This document shows, piece by piece, positions 1 to 9,381 of a stretch of 64,000 nt of DNA. The stretch's first letter is position 1; every line of letters starts with the position of its first letter. The stretch comes from Nemophila menziesii (Eukaryota > Streptophyta > Magnoliopsida > Boraginales > Hydrophyllaceae): the NCBI GenBank assembly GCA_029959085.1, contig JARWIR010000002.1:39118233-39182232 (forward strand). Reading direction: 5' to 3'. Position numbers and translations under genes: made by a program. The notes beneath the pieces were generated by a model, which saw nothing but the letters and a program-made list of their open reading frames with translations, searched no databases and was not told where the DNA came from.

Positions 1-2
1 GT

Positions 3-1274
3 GGTGTTTTCCCTGAAGGTTCTACTTATCAGGAAAGAAAGAGGTTAGCGCATTGTGCTAGACAGTTCTTTTGGGAGGATCCTTTCCTCTACAAAGTTTG
101 TGCTGACCAAATGATACGAACATGTGTAGCAAGGGAAGAAACTGAAGACATTATAGCTGGATGCCATGATTCATTATATGGAGGACATTTCAAAGGAGAT
201 AGAACTGCTGCGAAGGTATTTCAATAAGGTTTTTACTTGCCTTCTCTTGTTAAAGATTGTCATGAATATGTTAAGAAATGTACGAGATGCCAGTTTACCG
301 GAAACATATCTAAGAGGGATGAGATGCCACGTAATAATGTGTTAGAAGTTGAAATATTCGATGTTTGGGGTATAGACTTTATGGGTCCTTTCGTTCCTTC
401 AAATTGTAATCTCTATATCTTATTAGCTGTTGATTATGTGTCTAAGTGGGTAGAAGCGGTGGCTTTACCTACCAATGATTCACGAGTGGTGATCAAGTTC
501 TTGAAATCACATATTTTCACTAGACATGGCACACCTAGAGTAATTATTAGCGATGGAGGATCTCATTTCGTTAATAAATATCTGAAGACTGTTCTAGAGA
601 AGTATGGAGTAAGACACCGTGTATCTACTGCATATCATCCACAATCCAATGGTCAAGCTGAAGTTTCGAATCGTGAAGTCAAGTCAATCCTAGAGAAAAC
701 CGTTGGTCCTACAAGAAAAGATTGGTCAATGAAGTTAGATGATGCGTTGTGGGCCTATCGTACCGCGTTTAAGACTCCAGTGGGTGCATCTCCCTATCGT
801 ATGGTGTATGGTAAGGCTTGTCACTTACCTTTAGAGCTTGAAATGGGTGCCTATTGGGCAATTGCGCAGTTAAACTTAGATCTTATCTTAGCCGGAAAGA
901 ATCGTATGATAAAGCTTAATGAACTTGACGAATTCCGATTGCATGCTTATGAAATTGCCAAACTTTACAAAGAAAACATGAAGAAATGGCATGACAATCG
1001 GATTCGTACAAAGAACTTTGAAGTGGGGCAAAGAGTGTTGAAGTATAACTCAAAGTTCAGCAATTATCCGGGTAAGTTAAGATCTAAGTGGTCAGGTCCA
1101 TACATTGTGACCAAAGTTACACCTCATGGGGCGATAGAAATAGAACATCCGCTAGAGAACCGTACCTTTATGGTTAACGGTCAAAGATTGAAGATATACC
1201 ATGGAGGTGAAGATACCAATCGCTCGGAAGATCCACATCCCGGGGAGGTCATGTATCTCCTCGAAACTCCTTAA
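3..1274 (+). pseudogene. Athila pol, RNase H/integrase C-terminal part (element I)
   Basis: This is the end of the pol polyprotein, encoding integrase, which would insert the cDNA into chromosomes. The frame is open from the window edge apart from one TAA at 225-227, where element A has a serine codon, so a single substitution broke it. The zinc-binding part is visible as an H-x-H-like GGHF region followed by [11 protein letters not shown]. The catalytic core shows Asp in WGIDFMGPF, Asp in ISDGGSHF and Glu in [10 protein letters not shown], so the DDE triad is complete. The C-terminal GPY/F-type module is KWSGPYIV at about 1087-1110. The stop is TAA at 1272-1274. Upstream RT and RNase H domains are outside the window. 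Confidence 0.92.
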
Positions 1275-1505
1275 GAGCGTGAGGTAACTCGTCGAGCTTA
1301 ACGACGTTAAACAAAAGCCAATTCATTGTATATTAGCTGAGTTTTTAATTTTTGCATTTTAGAATAGTTTGATTTTCGTAATTTTAGTGTTTATTATTAA
1401 GAAATGAGGAAGGATAGTTGTTTTTGATGATTTCAGGGGTAAAAAGGTCATGAGTTTGGGGTCGATTTGGCGAAAAAAGGAGAAAAAGAGGTTGGATGTC
1501 TAGGA

Positions 1506-2005
1506 GGAACCGGGAACCCGGTTTCGCAAAAACCGGGAACCCGGTTTTGGAGCTGGTACCAACCATTTCAACGCAACACTTGGAGTTTTGGGTTCACGAT
1601 ACAGCGTCGGAACCGGGAACCAGGTTTTGGTGCTGTAACTTCTGAAAATCTCTGACCCAGCGTCTTGGTGGCTTGCGTTTTGCTGCGTTTTGGTTCGCGC
1701 CATCGACACAAAACCGGGAACCCGCATTTGGCAAAACCGGGTACCCGGTTTCGGAGCTGTAATCTTCCAAAAGTTCTGACCCAGCGTTTTGGGGTCCTGC
1801 GTTTTGGCGCGTCTTGACTCGCGCCATCGAGAAAATCCGGGTACCCGCATTCCACAGAACCGGGAACCCGGTTTCGGCGAGTGAAATCTCTGACCCCGCT
1901 TCTTGGGGTCCAGCGTTTTGGTGCGTTTTGAAAAAAAAAAATTCAATAATTGTTTTTCCGCGCCGTCACAGCGACGCGGAACCGGGAACCCGGTTTTGAA
2001 GCTGT
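1506..2005 (+). repeat. Paired-palindrome tandem array between integrase and ORF3 (element I)
   Basis: GC-rich region built from the 16-base imperfect palindrome AACCGGGAACCCGGTT and the variant with GGGTACCC. Copies begin near 1507, 1530, 1612, 1709, 1733, 1837, 1858 and 1979, often two in a row a few bases apart. They sit in a tandem unit of about 114-124 bp whose marker TCTGACCC recurs at 1651, 1775 and 1889 (the last as TCTGACCCC). Stop codons are scarce on the minus strand, which gives long antisense frames, but these look like by-products of the repeat. Element A has the same array at 59058-59560. Element X has an equivalent one with other bases at 41370-41945. Confidence 0.85.
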
Positions 2006-2387
2006 GATGTCGGTTTTGAGGTGTTTTAACCTAGTTTCTTAGCCTCTTTTGCAAGTCTTTACCTAAAATGCACCAATAGCCTACCCACCACCGAAATTCA
2101 TCAACCAAAACACTATATATCATCAATTTCTACCCTCTTTCACCACAAAAACACAAAATCAACTCACCTCCTCTCCAAGATATCATCAAATCCTTAGTTT
2201 TTTCCAAGATTCTTCTTCACCCAAATCCTTAAATTAAACCCAATTCTTCCTTCTCCCATCCAAATTAAACTAGACCCATCTCATATTCCACCTAGTTCTT
2301 CAATTCCTAAGCCTCAAAACATCAAAATTCTAAACTTTTTCTTTTAGTTTCTCATTATTTGAAGTTTTGAGTTTGGGGTGGTAAGAG

Positions 2388-3707
2388 ATGACTAACAGAA
2401 CCGGTGATTTCCGAAGAACTGCTCCTAGAAGAAAGACCACCATTGGTGGTTCCCAAGATCAAGCTATTGAGATTCCTGATTCGCGTCCTAAACGAAAAAT
2501 TGATGAAGTTCAGCTTGATTCTAACAGAAAATAAATCACAGGTCAAAAGAGAAGATTGATTGATGAGATAGAAAGTGAGAAGGAACCAGAAGAGGAAATT
2601 GCGAAGAACATTGAGAAGGAAACTGAACAAGAGGTTCCGGAAGCACCAGTTCAACAGAAACCTCCGCGTATGAAGATGTGGGCCCACAAGCCTAAGAGGG
2701 TTTATACTTGTTGGAATACTCAGGTTCGTGAAAGAATTGAATTTTTGAAGTTTGGTGAGGAGACAAATTTTCCTAAGGGTATTATGAGTAGTGAACACAA
2801 GGAATATGATGTGACATGTGCTAAGTTTGGTTGGAAAGAGTTGCAAGAAAGGAAGCTTGAGTTTATTCCTACTTTGGTGCGAGAATTTTATGAAGGTTTA
2901 GCCACCTCCCGTGATGCCATTGATATCCGCAAAAAGGTAGTTCCTTTCTCTATTGACCGTATTCGGAAATCCTTAAAATTACCCAACTTTTCTGGAACAT
3001 GCCCTTTCCAAGAAACTCTTAATGACCCTTCTTTCGATTTTGAATCCCTTTGGGGGACCGTGCTTGTTAATGGGGCTAGCCCAATTCCTGAAGGTGAAAG
3101 ATATCCTGGACAGTTTTACAGCAGTAGTTTGACACCTCGTGCTAAGGTTTGGTCTCGTTTCGTAATACCCACTTTCTTTGGTATTAAACACACTTCCGAG
3201 TTGAACAAAGAGCACGTATTTGTTATTAAGTGTATTTTGGAGGAGAAACCATTTGATGTTGCTAAGATCATCTATGATACAATCATGGAGTTCGCGAAAT
3301 CACCAATGAAACAACAAAATCTGAAGTTTCCTTGTACTATTACTCTGTTGTGTCTAGACGCAAAGATTCCGCGTAAGAACGCAGATATTGACGTTGTTTC
3401 AGTTGGTGAAAGTATAGCTTTGAGCACGATCAAGAATATCCATGAAGAAGCAACACGAGCTACCAAAAGTCCTAGAAATCCTCAATCAAAGAAAGCGAAG
3501 ACTGTTCCTGAGTTGGAATCGAAGATTCAGGTGTTGGAAGAGAATCAGGAGAAGATGATTGCTACCTTGGGAAACGTTACAAAAGAATTGGACCTACTGC
3601 GAAATTTAATCCTAGGCGTAAATACACTTCAAAACGCGATTTATGATGATGTTACGCGAGATAAAGGTCCAGAACGCAACACCGATAACCAGCCTCGCGC
3701 TGGTTAA
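2388..3707 (+). pseudogene. Athila ORF3, putative plant transposon protein (element I)
   Basis: This extra ORF downstream of pol is typical of Athila elements. The start is the ATG at 2388, shortly after the motif GAGTTTGGGGT, at the position of the intact ORF3 of element A. A TAA at 2532-2534 replaces a Glu codon of A, truncating the product after 48 residues; the rest stays open to 3707. The central region (VREFYEGL, IRKKVVPFSI, RVWSRFVIPTFF-like) resembles the domain catalogued as a putative plant transposon protein (Pfam PF20167, from memory). The C-terminus has heptad-like spacing (ELESKIQVLEENQEKM) suggesting a coiled coil. I see no signal peptide or membrane span, so an envelope role is not supported. 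The function is unknown. Confidence 0.85.
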
Positions 3708-5173
3708 GATACGTTTTCTAAACTTTCCTCTTAGTGTAGATTAGTTTAAATGCTTTATTGAGTCTTTTCGAGTCGTGGGGACACGACTCATTTTTGAGTT
3801 TGGGGTGGGGTTCGTTGCCTCATCCCAGTTTTATGTGTTATTTGCTTTATTTGCTTTCAATAAAAGAATTTTCGGAGTTGCGTTTGACTGTAGAAATTTT
3901 TAAATATCCCTTTAAGCATACTTTTGATGAATCTATGATAGTAAATAGTGGACTTTAGGGATTGATATAAAACGCATTTAGAATTGCATGCAAACATAGG
4001 TAATTAATAGGAAAAATTAATGAACAATGCAAATGAAGTAAGCTTGTACTCAAGGAATATGTTTGGTGTGTTGAAAGTGAAATCCTAATTAGTAGAGAAC
4101 CCACCTAGATATGAACTAAAGACAAGCTATGTACTTAGGAAAATGATAGGGGTAGTTCTTTGTTAGCCATTTGTGCCTTTTTAGCCTTCTATCCCTTGTA
4201 TTAATCCGTCTTAGCCCACTTTGAGCCTTTAGCCTTTTCTTTGTAGCCACGATATAAGCCATTATCCCTTAGATTATTAGGCATGACCATATGACCCGCA
4301 CTTGAATCACAATCCTGAGACATGTCTCGAGCTTGAGTTTGGGGTGGTGGGACCACCTATGGGGAATTTAATGGGTTGGGATTGATGTGCTTTGTTTTGT
4401 AGCATAATTGCAGATGATATATACTTGTAACCCTTTGCCGGGAATGAAGAAAAATGAAAAAGAAAGAAAAAAATGAAAAATTTTGAAAAATCATACAGTA
4501 GGAACCGGGAACCCGGTTTCGTCAAAACCGGGAACCCGGTTTGCTTCTGAACAAAAAAAAAAGAAAAAAAAAAGATAAAAGAAAAAAAAAAGAGAAATAT
4601 GAATGAATAAAACATCCGGCAAAGTGGAATTTTTCTGAAAATCATCTTGTTAATAGTGGGTAGACATGGGACGCTAAATTGTTGCGTATATGGGTGAGTG
4701 AGAACATCTTTTGAGCGTTAACTCAAGATCGAGGACACTGTTGATGGTAAGTGAGGAGAGAGCCAAAATCTCACTTCAAATTTACCAAATATACATCCAC
4801 ACCTGTCCTTAAGCCAATATTTTAACCGTAAAGACCTCGTGATTCCTAAGTGCATAGTGAATTTATTATTCTGTTGATAGGGAATACACTAGGTGGAGCG
4901 TTCAAAGCAATTTAGGATTAATGACCACCCTATAGCCATCATACAGAGATGAGTACAAGTGTAACCTTCAAGTATTGCAACTTTAATTTTATGATTGAGA
5001 TTTATTTATGTTTGATGTTGCATTTTAGATGTATGTGTATATTAGTTTCTAGAGCTTGCTATATGAGATTTATTTTGAGAATTGCTTTAGGGTTTATTTG
5101 TTAGCTTCTACTTGTTTATACGCTTACTTCTACCCCTTTGTTTTGTTTTACTTTGTCGGGACGACAAAGGTTT
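3708..5173 (+). other. 3' UTR of element I
   Basis: About 1.47 kb without a credible gene. It contains the stem-loop, two GAGTTTGGGGT tracts (3796-3806 and 4335-4345), a pair of AACCGGGAACCCGGTT palindromes at about 4503-4542 and an A-rich stretch at about 4550-4595. The whole stretch is matched in the same order at 61257-62715. Confidence 0.8.
3770..3789 (+). promoter_or_regulatory. Conserved stem-loop after ORF3 (element I)
   Basis: GAGTCGTG-GGGA-CACGACTC: a perfect 8-bp stem closed by a GNRA-type tetraloop, 62 bases after the ORF3 stop and just before a GAGTTTGGGGT tract. The same hairpin occurs at the same place in A, Y and X. Its role is unknown; an RNA signal for processing, packaging or translation is possible. 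Confidence 0.6.
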
Positions 5174-5186
5174 GAGTTGGGGGTCT
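5174..5186 (+). promoter_or_regulatory. Polypurine tract of element I
   Basis: GAGTTGGGGGTCT directly abuts the 3' LTR start TGATGTCTCCC. In this element class the purine-rich tract primes plus-strand cDNA synthesis. It is purine-rich rather than pure and is a variant of the GAGTTTGGGGT motif found four more times upstream. Confidence 0.75.
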
Positions 5187-6573
5187 TGATGTCTCCCTAA
5201 TTGTTCTTATTTTCGACCCTTGGGAGACATCATTTTTGGTGTTTATTTAATTAATTTGATAGACTTTTGGACTAAATATGCAATAATCCGGAATTTCCTT
5301 TTTATTTCTAGCATTTTTAATTTATTAAGCTTTTGCGCGTAATATTGGTATTTTTAGTGAAAAGTTTACAGGTTTTAGATGTTAGCTAGGAGAGGAATCC
5401 GAGGAGAAAGTCAAAGATCGTGAATTAGAGTCAAGACTTGAAGATAAATCCCGAAGATATTATTTTTAGAGCTGAAAATCCATTTTCCAGGCCATAGATT
5501 GCTGATTTCGAGGTGCTTAAGCGATGATTTAGCCGCTGACCTTTGAAGAGAAAACATTCCTTATCAAGTTACGGAACTTTAGCAACTGGAATGAGGTCAA
5601 TCGGAGTCATAACGCATCGGGAAAAGCCGTTTTAGTGAAGGCATACCAGCAGTTACGGGATTTTGGGCTAAGTTAGTGGACTTGGACCTTTTATATTTCA
5701 TTTAATTAAAAGCCTAGGTCCAAGTCCGAATTTGCACTTATAAAAGGAGGTCTGGACTTCTATTTTTCACACATTTCACATTCCACAAGATTAAACACCA
5801 GAGAGAAGCAACAGAAGGAAGAAAGAAGAAGTTGCAAGAACTGGAGAGGGTCTATATCTCCGTTCTCAGTCATTCCAATTCTGGAAATTAGGTTCTTTTT
5901 ATATTTAATTTTGTAATCAAATATGAATTCCATTTCTTTTAATTTAGTTTTTCTTTTTAATATGAGCTAAACAATTCATAGTGCTTGAGAACAATTAATG
6001 GGTGAATCCCAATTTTATTGAATAACGAATGTTGAATTTGGGTTTCTGTTAAATTAAATTAGATTGGGTCTTTTACTCTTTTCGATAATTTGTGATTGTT
6101 TACTGTTTTTAGAGTCGCGAACTTAGAACAGGTATTAGTATCTAGGCTATTCCACATATGTGGCGTGTGGATCGCCCTGACGGGGGTATAAGGAATTTAG
6201 AAACCCGACCATTGTAATTGAACAATTTAGCCCTTAAACAACATAAGTTAGGAAATAAGATTGGGAGGATCCTTGCGTTCTCAAGTTCTACTTCTCATAC
6301 TGCGTTTTCACTCATTTTACTTGCGTCTTAGCTTTTACTTGCATTTATAATTTGTCTTTTATTTAGTAGCTTTAATAAACAAAACCAAACAAACATATTT
6401 TATTTACTTGCTTTGATAAGTGCAACCAATCATTATTTGTTAAACATTGTAGTTAACCATCCCGTCCTTGGAACGAATCTGTATTATCATCTATATTACT
6501 TGGGACAACCGTACACTTGCGGTTGTGGTTCGATTATTAATTTCATTTATTTAGAACACACAAAGGACCACGA
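5187..6573 (+). repeat. 3' LTR of element I
   Basis: Starts TGATGTCTCCC and ends near CAAAGGACCACGA; other copies end ACCACCA, so the terminal CA has become GA. It is 1387 bp against about 1561 for the solo LTRs, because about 173 bp between two CCTGACGG-type repeats are missing (junction near 6170-6190). The R/U5-side sequence and the TATAAAAG box are preserved. Confidence 0.92.
5739..5746 (+). promoter_or_regulatory. LTR TATA box (element I)
   Basis: TATAAAAG followed by GAGGTCTGGAC, about 550 bp into the LTR. It is preserved in the solo LTR at 42616-42623 but changed to TATAAGAG in the solo LTR at 52563-52570 and the 3' LTR of A at 63282-63289. This is the likely promoter of the family. 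Confidence 0.55.
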
Positions 6574-6866
6574 CAAAGCCTTTTCAAATTATTTTTAGTT
6601 GAAAAACCCATCTATGTTTCATACATACAAGAAGATAGATCCAAAGTTCAAGATCGATAAATCATGATTTGCAAGAGCTCTCTTTCCATAATGTTTGACA
6701 AGTTATGTAACGTTTATGGGAACATTTTCAATCAACAAAAGATACACACTGAGAACATGTCTGACAAGCTATGACCCAAAAAGAGTTGAGAGAGTTGAAA
6801 AACTATCAACCTAAGAAAAGTAATGATGAGAAGAAGTAGATGCAACTGAAGCACCATCAATAAATT
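6574..6866. other. Flanking DNA, no feature seen
   Basis: AT-rich sequence after the LTR of element I; I recognise no gene or repeat in it. Confidence 0.5.
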
Positions 6867-7099
6867 AAGTAGATTGGTTCGGTAAAATAATGGGTGTTTT
6901 CTGTTTTCATTTTCTATATTTTTAAATATACTAATAAAAACGTGTTTGGCTAGAGAAAATGAAAACAGTGCTATATTGGAGAACGTGAAATCGAAGTTTT
7001 CCATATTTTCTGAAATTCTGAAAAGAAAACGAAAATCATTTTCTGAAAATATATTATGAAAATAAAAACAGAACATATTTTCACAAACCAAACAGGGCC
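6867..7099 (-). mobile_element. Tourist-like MITE, left member of an inverted pair
   Basis: The inner end reads ACCAAACAGGGCC and is followed by TAA at 7100-7102. The outer end (GTAGATTGGTTCGG) is more degenerate and is preceded by TAA. The body, with AGAGAAAATGAAAACAG and GTGTTTGGCTAGAG, is the reverse complement of the MITE at 7103-7352. GGCC/GTTTGG-type termini and TAA duplications are typical of PIF/Harbinger (Tourist) MITEs. Confidence 0.6.
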
Positions 7100-7102
7100 T
7101 AA

Positions 7103-7352
7103 GGATTTGTTTGGTTTGTGAATATATTTTCTATTTTCGGTTTTAGAATTTATTTTTAGAAAATAAATTTCGTTTTCGTTCTCAATATTTTTAGAAAATA
7201 TGGAAAACGTCGATTCCACGTTCTCCAATATAGTTGCATTTCCAAAAAACTGTTTTCATTTTCTCTAGCCAAACACGTTTTTATTAATATTTTGAAAAAC
7301 ATAGAAAATGACAATAGAAAATGCCCATTATTTTCACGAACTAAACGGGGCC
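7103..7352 (+). mobile_element. Tourist-like MITE, right member of an inverted pair
   Basis: 250 bp with imperfect terminal inverted repeats: GGATTTGTTTGGTTTGTGAA at the left against GGCCCCGTTTAGTTCGTGAA read from the right. It is flanked by TAA at 7100-7102 and 7353-7355. It has no coding capacity of its own and would depend on a PIF/Harbinger transposase elsewhere. The two MITEs together form a palindrome of nearly 490 bp. Confidence 0.7.
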
Positions 7353-7355
7353 TAA

Positions 7356-7965
7356 GCTTCTCCATGAAAAGCATCCAAGGGATTCCATCCTCGTGCTCAT
7401 TAATAAGAAATCTAACCCTAAGGCCCCTCGTTGATACAAAGGATCTACAAATATAGAGTTCTTGGTGTTGCTAAATATTGACCCTTGAAAAAAAATCCTT
7501 CACCAACAATGTGATAGGTTTCACTGGTCAAGAATGACATGTTATTAAGGTGGTTAAACAACCTTGATGTGTAGGATTTAGTGTCACCTTGAAATAAATG
7601 ACCAACCACTTCATCATTGCTAAAGAAGATATTATGCAGGACGATATATTAGGATGTACCACCTTAAACAAGCTTCAGCCAATAATCCCGACCCATAACC
7701 TTACTATGAAATTCCCAACAAATTACAAAGTCATCACATGTTGAGGATATTAAAAACACCAGAGGAAGAATGAGGGTATGTTCCTTGTAAATTCGAAATT
7801 AGCTATGGAAAGTAAAAAAGACATAAATAACAATGATATAGCAACCGATTTGGATGTGTTTAATTGACAATCAACAGGGAACAACCCCTTTCCTCAATAC
7901 TCTTTTTCCTCATTCTGGGGTTTTAACTAGGTGGATGTAGGATAGAAATCTATCTTATATAAAAA
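7356..7965. other. Unassigned DNA left of the copia element
   Basis: About 610 bp with no convincing gene; translations on both strands are broken by stops. It is the pre-insertion neighbour of 17976 onward, since the copia element between them has matching 5-bp flanks. Confidence 0.5.
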
Positions 7966-7970
7966 GAAAG

Positions 7971-8712
7971 TGTTGTGTTTTACAATATAAAAACTATTGC
8001 AGAATTAAAATAAAAGTAAATAAATAAATAACTTTACTTGTCGAGACTCGGATTGGATTCTGATGTCTTTAAGGTATTTAGGCCACGTAGCGGTGTCTTA
8101 CGTTTGCTGGCTTCAACCTCCAGGATACAACGATAAAACTATTCAAAAGAAAATGACACACGAATTATTAAGAATTTCAACGAATTTAATAATGTTGCTT
8201 CTTTCTATCTCTCTCATATAATTTTAATTCTTAGAAAAAATGATTGAAGAAAATGGTTTAGTTGGCCAATTATTTATAGAAGATGAAAAGGTGGTGTGGC
8301 AAAGAGTTGTGATGTTTTGTTTGGAGATACGCTGTAGTAATTAAAAGATACAACGTTTACTAATCGATACAAAGTTTGACTAGCCCAGATGGTATAAGCC
8401 CAAGGCCCAAAAGCCCATCTGGGTTGTGGAACAGGTTTGAACCACCCCAACAACATTTTTTTTCACTTTGCTTTATAAAAGAAATAAAAAATAAAATAAC
8501 ATACATTATGTAAAAAAATCCTCTTTTAATTTCTCCAACTTACACGACTCAATTTTTCGTTCAATTTAAATGATTTTAACCAAGTGAATATATTACGTTG
8601 ATCTTTACAACTCGAATAAACGTATCAATATCCGAATCATTTCTTTAAATTGAGTCACCGACTATCATCGTAAACATGGTCAACACTTGGGTAAAAACCC
8701 ATTTGTCCAACA
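7971..8712 (-). repeat. 3' LTR of copia element 1
   Basis: Read on the minus strand it begins TGTTGGAC and ends with CA. It is 742 bp and about 130 bp longer than its partner because of a stretch at about 8450-8578 that is absent near 17836. Both LTRs share long blocks such as GTATTTAGGCCACGTA and CAACCTCCAGGATACAACG. Confidence 0.92.
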
Positions 8713-8772
8713 GTCCCCACATGAATGGAAATTTACTAACCACCTCAAACAATTATGCAAAAGAATGCTAAA

Positions 8773-8838
<66 letters not shown>

Positions 8839-9381
8839 TAGAGAGAGAGAGAGAAAGAGAAGCGCGGAAGAATACTACATCGAGAAATGTAGCTTTTGGC
8901 CTTGAACCTTCTCTAGTAAGAGCTATCGGATTTACTTGCTAACTAGTGAACGTGATGTCTTAAACAATTCAGCTTTTTGTAAACCAAGACAATAAAACTT
9001 ACAAAGTATACTTTCAAACATTTATTTGGTTCTCACGGTTGTGTCCATTTACGGTCCTGGACAAATCCTGGTATTTCATGAATAACCGTCGAAGAATTTC
9101 GCCTTTAAAATTTTCGTTGGGCGGCCCTACCCATGTTATTTATATAGGTGGTCTCTTGACGAGAGTATTCTGCATTACTCTATCTTATGCTATGGAAGAT
9201 ACAAAAACTATTAATAGTGTAACTTATCCTTCACTTTTACAAGTAGCACTGTTTAATTTTATCCTAGGAATGGTTTGGGGAGGTCTCCCCACAGTGCGTC
9301 GCACCAAGTTGTAGTTTCATGATTCAGTTTTCCCTTTGAACCTAGATTGTGGGATCTCCACTCTGCTAGTTAGGGTTTCCA
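8713..9381 (-). other. 3' UTR of copia element 1
   Basis: Region between the 3' LTR and the RNase H end. On the minus strand a G-rich stretch (TGTGGGGAC) lies next to the LTR and may be the polypurine tract. It contains a GA microsatellite. I see no gene. Confidence 0.55.
8776..8860 (+). repeat. (GA)n microsatellite
   Basis: About 85 bp of nearly pure GA/AG dinucleotide, slightly interrupted after 8832. The Arg-Glu repeat frame across it is an artefact of the repeat. Confidence 0.95.

Larger units (their letters stand above)
1..6573 (+). mobile_element. Athila-type Ty3/gypsy element I, 3' portion
   Basis: This is the 3' half of an LTR retrotransposon running off the left edge of the window. 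The order is integrase (3-1274), palindrome array (1506-2005), ORF3 (2388-3707), 3' UTR, polypurine tract (5174-5186) and 3' LTR (5187-6573). The layout and sequence match element A at 57540-64000 closely, so both are one family. Assignment to the Athila lineage rests on the integrase type, the long extra ORF after pol, and the tRNA-Asp-like primer site seen in A. The copy is decayed: stops at 225 and 2532 and a deletion in the LTR. Its 5' half and target duplication lie outside the window. Confidence 0.93.

Noticed and set aside
1500..1946. Long overlapping antisense frames across the palindrome array (also 59002-59499), reading repeated PGSRF/RVPG
   Set aside because: Several frames are open at once because the GC-rich repeat lacks stops. 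The peptides follow the DNA repeat and differ in frame between copies, so coding is unlikely.
1506..2005. CRISPR-like appearance of regularly spaced palindromic repeats
   Set aside because: Spacers are themselves repeated, unit sizes vary and the context is a eukaryotic retrotransposon.
8687..8905. Arg/Glu-repeat frame
   Set aside because: It is a translation of the GA microsatellite.
9039..9314. 91-codon plus-strand frame in the copia 3' UTR
   Set aside because: It lies antisense to the element in non-coding sequence, without any motif or conservation evidence.
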